Origin: Talinum fruticosum
Lineage: Eukaryota > Streptophyta > Magnoliopsida > Caryophyllales > Talinaceae
Direction: 5' to 3'
Length of the DNA: 64,000 bases
Assembly (NCBI GenBank): GCA_021018815.1
Contig: JAITYX010000146.1
Coordinates: forward strand, 488,033 to 552,032
The notes under the pieces were generated by a model. It worked only from the letters and a program-made list of their open reading frames with translations, did no database searches and was not told the DNA's origin. The position numbers and the translations under genes were made by a program. Shown here one piece after another: positions 22,901 through 32,809 of the stretch (the stretch's first letter is position 1; the number at the start of each line of letters is the position of its first letter).

Positions 22901-25900
22901 AGAAGCACAGGTCACATGAACACAGCCTTACCCCACAATATAACTTAAATGCAGAAAGGTACTTTCATAGTGAACTTTAGTATGGCATCCCAATGCCACA
23001 ATAGCTATGTAGCCTAAGGAGGTTACATATGATCTTATCAGTTAGACATTGTCTGCCCTTTCTTCATATCTGATTCTGTCATTGACCTTTCCCCTCTACT
23101 TTGGTTATAGATGATCCTAATAGACAGATTCGCTGGAAAGATGCTCAGAGCAGTAGATGATCTTTCAGTAGCAGTGGTAAAGTCATCAGTCAACACTGAG
23201 CAGGAACAGTGACAAATAAATTGGAGTACAGCAAGACCCCAGATATTCAAATATTCTAATGAACAAATATTCCAAAAGAAAGAACACTTAGGGCCTTATC
23301 GGTGACGGTAAATGGAATGGAACTTAAACCCCTAGGTATCAAGTCCCCTTCCTTTGTGTTTGGCGAAGATCTTAAGGGGGAGGAACTTGATATTTGGGGG
23401 TAATAAGTCCCCCGGAATCCAAGGAACTTAAACTCCCCAAATCCAAAGGGTTTCAATAGGCTTGGCTACAGGCCCAGGATTCCCCGCCCCTGACGAGGCC
23501 CTGGCTCTGGTCCAAACCGGGGAAAATCCCGCCCATGGGGGAGCAAAATCTATCTCCAGTCAGGGACGAGACCGGGGGAAATTTTTGGCCAGTTCCGTTT
23601 TTTGTTATGATTTTTTTAGTATCACTATAAAGGGTGTTTTTGTAATATTACCACCTCCACACTCTAATGACAAAGCCTACTTGTTAGTGCCCCCTTCCCA
23701 TAGGCTGCTCATACTCTCTCTCTCTCCTATCAACCTCCTCACTCCCTCTCTTCCCCCAACCCCGGTCTCTCCTCTCCTCTCTAGCTCATCTCCTCTGGCG
23801 CTCGCACTGTTCTCCTCTCCCTATGGAACTTGCTCTCTCCTCCTCTTCCTCTATGCACTCGCTCTCTTCTGTACAGCTCCACCGCCCGCCACCAAAGCCC
23901 TTCTCTCCTCAATTGCAGTCCTCCCTCCCTCGCTCGCCTCCTCCTTCTTGCTTGTCTTCCCCTCCCTTGCCTCTTCCTTCTTGCTTGCCTGGTGCCGCCT
24001 TTATCTCAGATTTGGACTTTGGAATTCTGGGCTTTGAAATTTAACTTCAGGGATAGAGAGGGTGAGGCAAGGCTCGGGGGAGGGGGGATGGGCTTTGCTG
24101 AAGGTGACTAATGGGCAAGTGGGTTTTGCATTTTATTTTATTTTTAAATAGATATTTTGTTATATTATTGTAATTATTATTATTATTATTATTATTTGAT
24201 AGAAATTATTAATATTATAATTATTCTATAGGTTTACTAAAAATTGCAAACAAAAATGGCTATTTATTAAAAAACCAATTAATTACAAAAAAAGAGTACA
24301 AGTCTCAATTTCTAAGAAAATAAGGTGACAAGCTCATTTTAAAAAAAAAAAAATCAAATAATACGAAAAAAAAGATAACTTATAATAACATTTAACATTT
24401 GAAAAATAAAACAGATTTGATTCCATTTCATAACTTGCGAGCCAAACAACAAGGATTGGAAATTGATTCCATTCCATTTTAGTTTTGCTCACCGAACACT
24501 TGAGCTCAGATTTCAAGTCCTATTCCCAACCCCCAGGTGTCAAGTATGATTCCTTTCCATTCCACATTTTCACACCAAAGAGGCCCTTATATATATCAGT
24601 TGGTGCAAGATCCTAGATATTCCGAGGAAACTTAACAATCTTCCTCCACTTGCCAACCTAAAAGAAAGTATCCATTCCTAACTATATTGGTCAACCAACC
24701 AGCTAAATACAGCAAGTTATCTATCATAAACATACAGGGCCAAGTGCCTTCTGCTATGACTAAAACAAACTGAAAAGAGAACTCCTAATTTGCTTCCAAT
24801 CTCTAAAAGAACAATCAACTGGATCTAAAGAAAAATAGTATCATCTGAATATCATTAACTTTTGAAAATCAATCCAGTGGGATCAAATTATGCAGATGGA
24901 CATGATAAGTTTTAAGGAGGAAAAGGACGAAATGGTGTTCAAAATGTTGAAGCATTGTTATTCAAGAGACTTCCAACTAACCTAAAATTGATATCAAATG
25001 GTTAGGTTTTGACCTCAAGATAAAACTGCACAACAACAGGAATCAACTCCAACAATGAACCCTATATGTCGAGCACGCAACTAGACAATGCCATAGCATA
25101 TTACGTAGGTTATATACAGCAGAATCTACTGTATGCTCAAAAATACATAATTTGTGTGCAAAATGAGACATAGAAAGAGAAAACACAATATTTTTGGGCC
25201 TTATACAAATGCACCCACTCATTTTATGGGACTGCAAGGGCAATCCTCTATTACAAACAGCAAATAAGGTAGAACGAGCAATTACATACAAAAGCAACCT
25301 TTTGGGCCTTGCACGAAATCATAAACTTTCTCAAGACAACAAAGTGAACTTTTGATATTGCATTTCCTGCCTCAGTATGACTATTGAAGTAGACTTCTCA
25401 AAACTATAATTAAAAAAGCTAAACAGAACCATCCATAAATGTTTAACTGTGAATCAAATACAGAAGGAGAAGGCTGACGCTTACAACAAGCATCAAAATG
25501 AGATAACCCATTAGATGAACCAGCAATAGTTATGAAACAAAGGAATCATCACAGTCTCAAGCAAAGGAAGGTCATAGCAATAAGAAGAATAAATGTATGT
25601 TTAATCATTAATTCATCAATCAGCATTACCGCCCTGGACAATATAGTGCTAATTTCAAACTTGACCCGATCATCATCAACGGCTCCAACGCACTTCCTCT
25701 GGTAGGCTGAATAAAGTTCCCTACATGATGACAAAAACAGAAAAAAATCAGAAAGTTCTTAATAACGAATTACAAATCCCTTCAATGAGAGATAAACATT
25801 CAGCAACTAGAGGGCAGCAGAATTTAACCTCAGTTGAAGAATAAGAGACAATAATCTTGAAGGGTCTCTACTGTTCCAATTGCTTAATATTTGCAAGGGT

Positions 25901-26393
25901 GACTTGGTAGGATCACCTCCAAGTCCTCCTTCACCGGCCATCACAAAGGGGGAAATTTTTCATCATCAGGCCCAAATATCACATCAGGCGCAGATAATGG
26001 ACTCTGCAGATTGTAGATGACATCCCCTGTTGAAAACACCAAACCCAATTCATATGAGGAGAGAGAGCGGGAGGGAGGGAGCATAGCAAATGCAAAAGCA
26101 CATACATTTGATATAATCGAAGCAAAAGGGAATGAGCAAAGTGAAACGATCGAGCCAAGGTTCGTTCTTAGAGCCGGACCACATCTGTTCAACCTGAAGA
26201 AGGTTCATAAAAGACGATGAATTCAGGGTTTCGGGGAATAGAGATGAAAAATGGATGAAAACCCTAATTTGAATAGGGGGGTGAGGAAGAGGGAGGAGAG
26301 AGATGAGATGATTACCCTGAGAGGGAAAGGGCAATGGGAAAGGAGGTAATTCAGCTGAGCATAAATTATGGGCGGGACACCGTCGTACGCCAT
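19932..26393 (-). CDS. BRE: BRE/BRCC45 (BABAM2) homologue; one -1 homopolymer indel in exon 3
   Basis: Twelve exons encode about 348 residues. They are 26316-26393, 26106-26193, 25829-26026, 25630-25720, 22639-22674, 21619-21749, 21452-21500, 21287-21376, 21147-21200, 20534-20599, 20089-20186 and 19932-19998. Recognisable segments are PWLDRFTLLIPFCFDYIKW, APDVIFGPDDEKF, DDDRVKFEISTILSR, KVPNWLDGMCLAEYLP, RRFIEALPPVFGRPLEADP, FPKQQPSLILQSSQHFNAQG and TSRINI-free tail YPWSPRWE. BRE is a double UEV-like scaffold of the BRCC36 K63-deubiquitinase assemblies (BRCA1-A and BRISC) that act in DNA repair. Exon 3 is one base short: at 25948-25952 the run has five G where six are needed. Entry phase 1 and exit phase 2 require 199 rather than 198 bases. 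Intron 4 (2.95 kb) hosts a transposon. An upstream in-frame ATG (MKLFEGMTMAYDG) could extend the N terminus by 8 residues. Confidence 0.9.
23291..24586. mobile_element. PIF/Harbinger (Tourist)-type non-autonomous element in BRE intron 4
   Basis: The 1296-bp element is flanked on both sides by TTA (23288-23290 and 24587-24589), the PIF/Harbinger target duplication. The left end GGGCCTTATCGGTGACGG and the inverted right end GGGCCTCTTTGGTGTGAA are imperfect terminal inverted repeats, and both continue to TGGAATGGAA. The GGGCCT start is typical of Tourist elements. No transposase is visible. The interior is unusual: a GC-rich block near 23.46-23.58 kb, a C/T-rich block with a 191-codon ORF (23462-24037) and a TTA microsatellite near 24.17 kb. 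Confidence 0.75.
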
Positions 26394-27353
26394 TGTCATC
26401 CCCTCAAACAATTTCAAGCTTTGCTGTTCAATTTCTCAACTCAAACCCAACTTCCTAATTTTCTTGCCATCAAATGGCTTTTTGCTAAAAAAAAAATTTA
26501 AAAATTGGTAAGTTAATATAATATTTTTAATCCCTCAAAAATATATTTTTAAAAATTTTATTTCAATAATTTTTTTGATTGATTTTTTATAAATTAGTTT
26601 TTTATTTCACATTTTAAAAAAAATAACTAAATTTGTTAAATATTTTTTCTAGAAATAGTTAATATAAACAGTCAGTATAAACAATTAATATAATTAGTTA
26701 ATAAATAATAATTAATTTAATTAGTCAACAACTGACAACTAATTATTAAATATGATCTATATTATTTTCTTTCTTCCAACATGTCACTAACTATTATTTT
26801 TTAGAGTGATTAAGGATATACATGTGAGCGTTTAAAATAAAAAAATACTCTCAATAAATATATTTTTAGTAATTTAAACTTGTGTTCACCACTCAATTAC
26901 ATTTTTTAATAGGAAAAAAAAAGTAGGTTTTATTTTTTTGAGCATGCCCTCTCGTGTCCCAAGTATGGCGAATGTATATTTCAATGAGTAATTAGTTTTC
27001 ATTATGGGAAAGAATTTGATAACTCCAGGAAAAGCCCAAACTTAAACCTGAGCCCAAAGCCCAAATCCCTAAGTTAATCAAGCCTAAATCAGTAAAAGGG
27101 CCAGTCCAGTGGTGTACAAGGAGGTAGTTCAATCATTCAACTTCAATGAGAGCAAATTTTGTTAAAACTTTAGAAAAATTTTTGAACTTGAATACAAAGC
27201 CAAGTATAGAAAGAATGTGACTCAACCAAATCTCACCAGCCTTTTTTGCTCATGATCTTTGGCAAACTAATAGCTACCCACTCCCTCTCTTTCTGCTTCC
27301 TTTTAAAACTCCATCCATTCCACTGCCCTCAGTTCATCTAACTCGTAAAAAAA
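26394..27353. other. Divergent intergenic promoter region between BRE (-) and ACOS5 (+)
   Basis: About 0.96 kb separates two divergently transcribed start codons, so both promoters must lie here. The BRE side is A/T-rich. The ACOS5 side has CTCCCTCTCTTTCTGC pyrimidine sequence shortly before its ATG. No extra gene is visible, and I could not assign specific tapetum elements. Confidence 0.6.
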
Positions 27354-29659
27354 ATGGGAACACCAGAGCAGAAAGACCATGATCGGTTAGGAGAAGAAGA
27401 GGAGCACATTTTCCGAAGCAGGTTCAGGGAAGTTCCGGTGCCAGATAATGTTATCTTGCCGGAATTTGTGCTTCAAGACGCAGAGTTATACTCCGACAAA
27501 GTGGCAATAGTTGAGGCCTTGACCGGTAAGGAGTACACTTATGGTCAAGTGAAAAGAGACACAAAGAGGTTTGCCAAGGCACTGAGGTCTCTTGGGCTAA
27601 GGAAAGGGCATGTTGTTATTGTTGTCCTTCCAAATGTGGCAGAATATGCAATTGTTGCTCTTGGTATTATGGCTGCTGGAGGTGTTTTTTCTGGTGCAAA
27701 TCCTGCTTCACATGCTTCTGAAATTAGGAAGCAAGTTGAGGGGGCTGATGCCAAGCTTATTGTCACAAATGGTACCATCTATGACAAGGTCAGTATGTGC
27801 CCTATCCTTTATTTAAACCTTATATAAACCTTATTTAAACCTACCCAAAATGATCCATTTACGAGATTTAATTCCGACTCAAACTAATGATATTAAGAAT
27901 GAAATTCCTGGATTTTGAGACCATACACTAACACAAATTAGGACGTGTATATTGCATGCTAATAGGTGAAGGATTTGGGGGTCCCAATAATTGTACAAGG
28001 TGAAGAAAGAATTGAGAATGCAACTGCCATCTACTGGGATGAATTGCTCCAAGCAGCAGATAAAGCCAACATCAATTACATTGCAGAGCCAATTGAGCAA
28101 ACAGACCTTTGTGCCCTCCCCTTTTCATCAGGAACCACAGGAATGTCAAAGGGGGTTATGTTGACCCACAGGAACTTAGTGGCTAACCTCTGCTCAACCC
28201 TCTTTAGTGTCCCAGAAGAGATGATAGGCCAAGTCACAACCCTTGGCCTAATGCCCTTATTTCACATTTATGGGATCACTGGGATTTGTTGTGCTACCCT
28301 TAGGAACAAGGGCAAGGTGGTGATTATGGCAAGGTACGAGCTTAGGACATTTTTACATGCCCTTATCACTCACGAGGTTCACTTTGCACCCATCGTACCA
28401 CCTATTATACTGGCCCTGGTTAAGAATCCTATAGTGGATGAGTTTGATCTTAGTAAGCTCAAACTCAAGGCTATCATGACCGCGGCTGCCCCTCTGGCAC
28501 CCGAAATCCTTACTGCATTCGAGAAAAAGTTCCCTGGTGTTCAAGTCCAAGAGGTATGTAATTCATGCACTGTCTGTAGGACACTGATCGACTGGTTTAA
28601 CTGATAAATGTATCAGTAATGTAACGTTGTCTTGATGTTGTGAGCAGGCATATGGGTTGACAGAGCACAGTTGCATAACACTCACTCATGGAGATCCAAG
28701 TCAAGAGCATGGAGGCGTTGCAAAGAGGAATTCAGTAGGGTTCATCTTACCAAACATTGAGGTGAAATTCATCGATCCTGAGACGGGTCGGTCCCTCCCT
28801 AAGAATGCCCAAGGTGAAATCTGCGCAAGAAGCCAATGTGTAATGCAAGGTAATACACCCAGAAAATTTTTCTAAATTATTACTCCATCCGTTTCAAAAG
28901 ACCAAAGGGAGAACATTGAGGTGGTATTCCCGCATAACATTAAAACGGCATACGTACTGGAGGAGTATTTTTGAATCGAGTAAGTAGGACCACCTGTTTG
29001 GACCCCTATCTCGGGAAAGCCCAAAAGGCTGGAATGGGCAGAAGGAGGGAGGATGCCAAGCATTACCATACCTATTGTGCCCATTCAGAATTGAAATTGG
29101 ATAAGCATCCTGAGAATAGGGTGAGTGGCTTCTCGGCAATGGAGGGAGTATTATGTTACTAATTACATTGATTAAATTAAGTACAAGGGGATGAAATCTG
29201 AACTAAGTTGTAAAATGTGACAGGGTATTATAAGAATGAGGAGGAGACTCGGCAAACTGTGGATAGTGATGGGTGGCTTCATACTGGGGACATTGGCTAT
29301 ATCGATGATGATGGCGACGTTTTCATTGTGGATCGCATCAAAGAGCTAATCAAGTTCAAAGGCTTCCAAGTACGATATAAAATAAAATTAATTCAAACTT
29401 ACCTTAATCAAATTATCCGTATGTCAGTTCTAATATCGAATTTATATATTGTCAATATAATTGCTATAAAAAATATAAATATTTTTTAAAAAAAATAGTA
29501 ACTGATACCTAAAAAATATTAATTGGCACTGATTAATACCCTAATGCGGATTCTCTTAATTTTGTGTTCAATTTGGTTTGCTCTTTGCAGGTTGCTCCTG
29601 CTGAACTAGAGGCAATCCTACTCTCTCATCCTTCAATTGAAGATGCAGCTGTTGTGCCG

Positions 29660-29724
<65 letters not shown>

Positions 29725-29988
29725 GAAATATTGAGAAAAAAATGCAGAATGGCAGACGAAGAAGCAGGGGAGGTACCGGCAGCATGTGTGGTGAAGAAGG
29801 GAGGAGCGAAAGAGAGTGAAGAAGACATAATAAAGTATGTGGGTTCAAATGTGGCTCACTACAAAAGAATCAGAGCTGTTTATTTTGTGGACACAATTCC
29901 CAAATCACCCTCTGGCAAAATCATGAGAAGGCTTCTCAAGGATAAAATCATCCACCTCCACAAAATTCCATCCAAACCACCTCTTTGA
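27354..29988 (+). CDS. ACOS5: Acyl-CoA synthetase 5 orthologue (4CL-like, sporopollenin pathway)
   Basis: Six exons encode 559 residues with no frameshift: 27354-27788, 27966-28553, 28648-28849, 29224-29369, 29591-29658 and 29748-29988. All introns are GT-AG with consistent phases. Signature segments are the AMP/ATP loop [20 protein letters not shown], the AYGLTEHSC motif, [16 protein letters not shown], the hinge [18 protein letters not shown] and the catalytic lysine in [11 protein letters not shown]. Throughout it follows Arabidopsis ACOS5 (At1g62940) more closely than true 4-coumarate:CoA ligases, for example [22 protein letters not shown] and [15 protein letters not shown]5 activates hydroxylated fatty acids to CoA esters in tapetum cells for pollen-wall sporopollenin. 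Intron 3 contains a MITE and intron 5 a TTA microsatellite. The C terminus (KIPSKPPL) lacks an obvious peroxisomal PTS1 tripeptide, in line with a non-peroxisomal enzyme. Confidence 0.95.
28883..29148. mobile_element. Stowaway-type MITE in ACOS5 intron 3
   Basis: The 266-bp element is flanked by TA dinucleotides (28881-28882 and 29149-29150). The ends CTCCATCCGTTTC and, inverted, CTCCCTCCATTGC are Stowaway terminal repeats. It fills most of the 374-bp intron 3, so the intron was probably about 105 bp before insertion. No coding capacity. Confidence 0.8.
29662..29724. repeat. (TTA)n microsatellite in ACOS5 intron 5
   Basis: About 20 uninterrupted TTA triplets make up most of the 89-bp intron between the VVP and MADEEAGE codons. 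Splice sites at both sides are intact. Confidence 0.95.
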
Positions 29989-30482
29989 TTTTATTATTAT
30001 TAAATTTCCATGCATAATTTCACCCACAAATAATAATAAATAATAGATTACTTCTGCCTTTTTTTCATTAAATTTTATAATTTATATTTGTCGTCTTCAA
30101 AAGGCCAAATAACAATGAATGTTTTTGTTATTTAAAGGATATAGTCGATGAATGAAAATATTTATAAAAGTCAAATTTAAACAATTAAGAATTTTCCTTC
30201 ACTAGCTAAAATATTTGGCTAATATTCACCTATATGGCTATATTTTTTAATCTAAAACCTACCTGTGCCTAATAAGAAAACAAAAGGAAACCCACTTGTT
30301 AATTGAATAATTGTCCCACAACAGCAAAAGAGATGAAATAATAGGGTAGCTACTAGTATTGGGTACCAAACATGGATAAGTTTTAGGGTGGAACTTCATT
30401 CATCTAGTGTGAGGTTTACCTTATCTATGCTTACCACTCTATTATAGGTCCAACTAAAACAAAAAAAAATTCCGTAATCTTT

Positions 30483-30572
30483 ATATTTTCAGTCTGAATA
30501 TTAACGTGTGTACATATGTTTAATCTCATATTTTCAGTCTGAATATTAACGTGTGTACATATGTTTAATCTC
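30483..30572. repeat. Exact 45-bp tandem duplication
   Basis: Two identical 45-base units (30483-30527 and 30528-30572) start ATATTTTCAGTCTG and end TTTAATCTC. Perfect identity suggests a recent duplication or a collapse/expansion artefact. Confidence 0.95.
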
Positions 30573-31559
30573 ATGTATTAGTTTACGCTCATCTAAAAGA
30601 TGATACTTTATAAGAGTTCTTGACTTCTAATTATATCGACTATATGTTTCACATGTTAAACCTCACCTAAAAGTTTAGCGTGTCCGATAAGACCGTATGT
30701 GTACATGTTACTTTAGTGGGGTGAGAGAAAATCAACGTTAATTAAAAATCTAAGTAGGTAAAAGGTGAATTGTCTAATAAGCCCCCACTTTCTCTCAATT
30801 AATGAGCATAAATTGGTAAATTAGTAATAAATATATCACTAAAATGTAAAATAACAAATATTAGTAAAACGATAAAAGTTAGTTAAAATAGCATGTATTA
30901 TAAAAAGGGAATATGTAAATTGTCCCATGTAAAAAGACATTAGCTTCCTATGATCTACCATCTAATTTCTACAAGTCTATGATAGGGCCATTGAAAATTA
31001 TGTTTTAACGTCTATATTAATTATTGCTGGCCAAACTAATAATAATCAATTTTTTTTTTTTTTTTTTGGGGTGGGTATGGAATATGGATTGCAAGGTTGT
31101 GGGGATAAACAAATTTTTTATTAAAAAAATGGAAGTGAAATTAGAATAAGGAGACCGAATCATGCTGAGTCTTGATGGCTAAATTAAATTAATTATAATT
31201 ATGTCGAAAATAAAAACAAAGCCTTTAATTTTAATAATTTCACCGAAAGAGGAAAGTTGGTAGATTTAGATTCTTTACCAGAAAAGGTGAATGGATCTCC
31301 TATAAACAACACTAAATAATTAATAAATCTTTAATTAATATAAGCATAACCTGAGCGTAATTAGGCTTTTTAAGAGGGAAAAAAATATATAAGATCTGCA
31401 TAATTATCTGAAATCATTTGTCAAGTTGCTGACATTCATATAATTAGTCCAACACAAGCAAGTAATTAACACTAAACAGTATCCGCGTTAGTAAAAGTGC
31501 TCATCTAAATATTTTTGTCATCATGGCCAACAATTTTTGTAAAATATTTTTTTCTTTTT

Positions 31560-31680
31560 CAAATGACGCTTAAAGGTTAAAGTGAATGGGATCGAACTCT
31601 GGATATTCAGAATTTCAGTAACAATTTTTATAAATTTTATTAGTTGAGACAACCGATATACATTTGCCAAATATGCTCCA
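31560..31680 (-). mobile_element. Possible SINE-like fragment
   Basis: On the minus strand TGTCTCAACTAATAAAA resembles a pol III A box, and AGAGTTCGATCCC, downstream, is a good B box. The B box is the best of the three such candidates in the window. No tail or target-site duplication was identified. Confidence 0.35.
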
Positions 31681-31912
31681 ATTAAACTTAGACTTAGCCT
31701 CTAAGTTCCCCTCCCCCTTCCCAACAAAAAAATATATATATATGAATATTTTGTGAGCATACTTCGTAAAAAATTCTACTCTACTCTTCTGTAACTTGAA
31801 ATATACAAAGTAATATATTCTTTTTATTTTATGTTATAATTTTTTCAAGTAATAGCCTCTAATTGTTCGTATCACTTCAATAGTATTTGAGTTTCGAAGC
31901 AACCACTATTTT

Positions 31913-31915
<3 letters not shown>

Positions 31916-31961
<46 letters not shown>
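31916..31961. repeat. (TA)n microsatellite
   Basis: About 46 bases of alternating TA in intergenic DNA. Confidence 0.95.
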
Positions 31962-31964
<3 letters not shown>

Positions 31965-32171
31965 TTTAATTTATATTTGTTTGGTATGTACCTTTTTTGG
32001 GAGTTAAGGTGTCAAGTAATAAGATGAACAAGTTGGTTTATGAATAAAGTCGGTTAAAAGCCTATGGGTATTATCTGTCAACAAGTACAACTTGCTCATA
32101 TATAATACTATTCTCCACATGCTACCAATCTGTACTTACCTACGAGGACATTTTATCAACCCCACACACCC

Positions 32172-32174
<3 letters not shown>

Positions 32175-32221
<47 letters not shown>
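32175..32221. repeat. (TA)n microsatellite
   Basis: About 47 bases of alternating TA, followed by three TTTATATA units. Confidence 0.95.
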
Positions 32222-32230
<9 letters not shown>

Positions 32231-32760
32231 TTATATATTTATATATTGTGAAAAAAGGAAAATAATACTATAAAATAAGGAGATTCAATTGTGCTTAATT
32301 TGTTGGTTTGAATATTGTGTTTGTTGATCAAGAGATACTACTCTAGTTTGGGTGGTTATCCAACTTAGATTTTTAAGTATACGTTTGAAATGACAGTGAA
32401 AATAAGTTGTTATAGTTAAAATAAGTATCAATGAGCTAAAATCGTTAGTTTTTATAATTTAAATTATTAGTTGTATAACTGAAATGATCTGAAAGTTGTT
32501 ATAAATATTGGTCCGATTATCATATCGTACAAACCCTAAGATGTTAATCTTAATTAGTGTTTTTTAATTTATATTATAACATAAAGTATCATTTATTTTC
32601 ATAGGTATTAGGTGATGTACAATTGTACAAATGTGCCCACTATTACTATAGCTACCATAATTTAAACGTTTGTACTCCTAAACAAAATAGAAGCCTACTA
32701 AAACCACAGACTATTTTTGTCTCATTAAAAAAAAACACTATGACGCGGTAGAAATTGTAG

Positions 32761-32763
<3 letters not shown>

Positions 32764-32808
<45 letters not shown>
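32764..32808. repeat. (TA)n microsatellite
   Basis: About 45 bases of alternating TA in intergenic DNA. Confidence 0.95.

Positions 32809-32809
<1 letters not shown>

Noticed and set aside
23462..24037. 191-codon ORF in the BRE intron as a gene
   Set aside because: It lies wholly within a transposon core, is dominated by CT-derived Ser/Pro/Leu codons and shows no family motif.
27354..29988. True 4-coumarate:CoA ligase of lignin synthesis
   Set aside because: Exon structure and residues along the whole protein follow ACOS5 more closely than 4CL.
31916..32808. CRISPR or other ordered array
   Set aside because: The repeats are simple TA microsatellites without spacers; the window is plant nuclear DNA.
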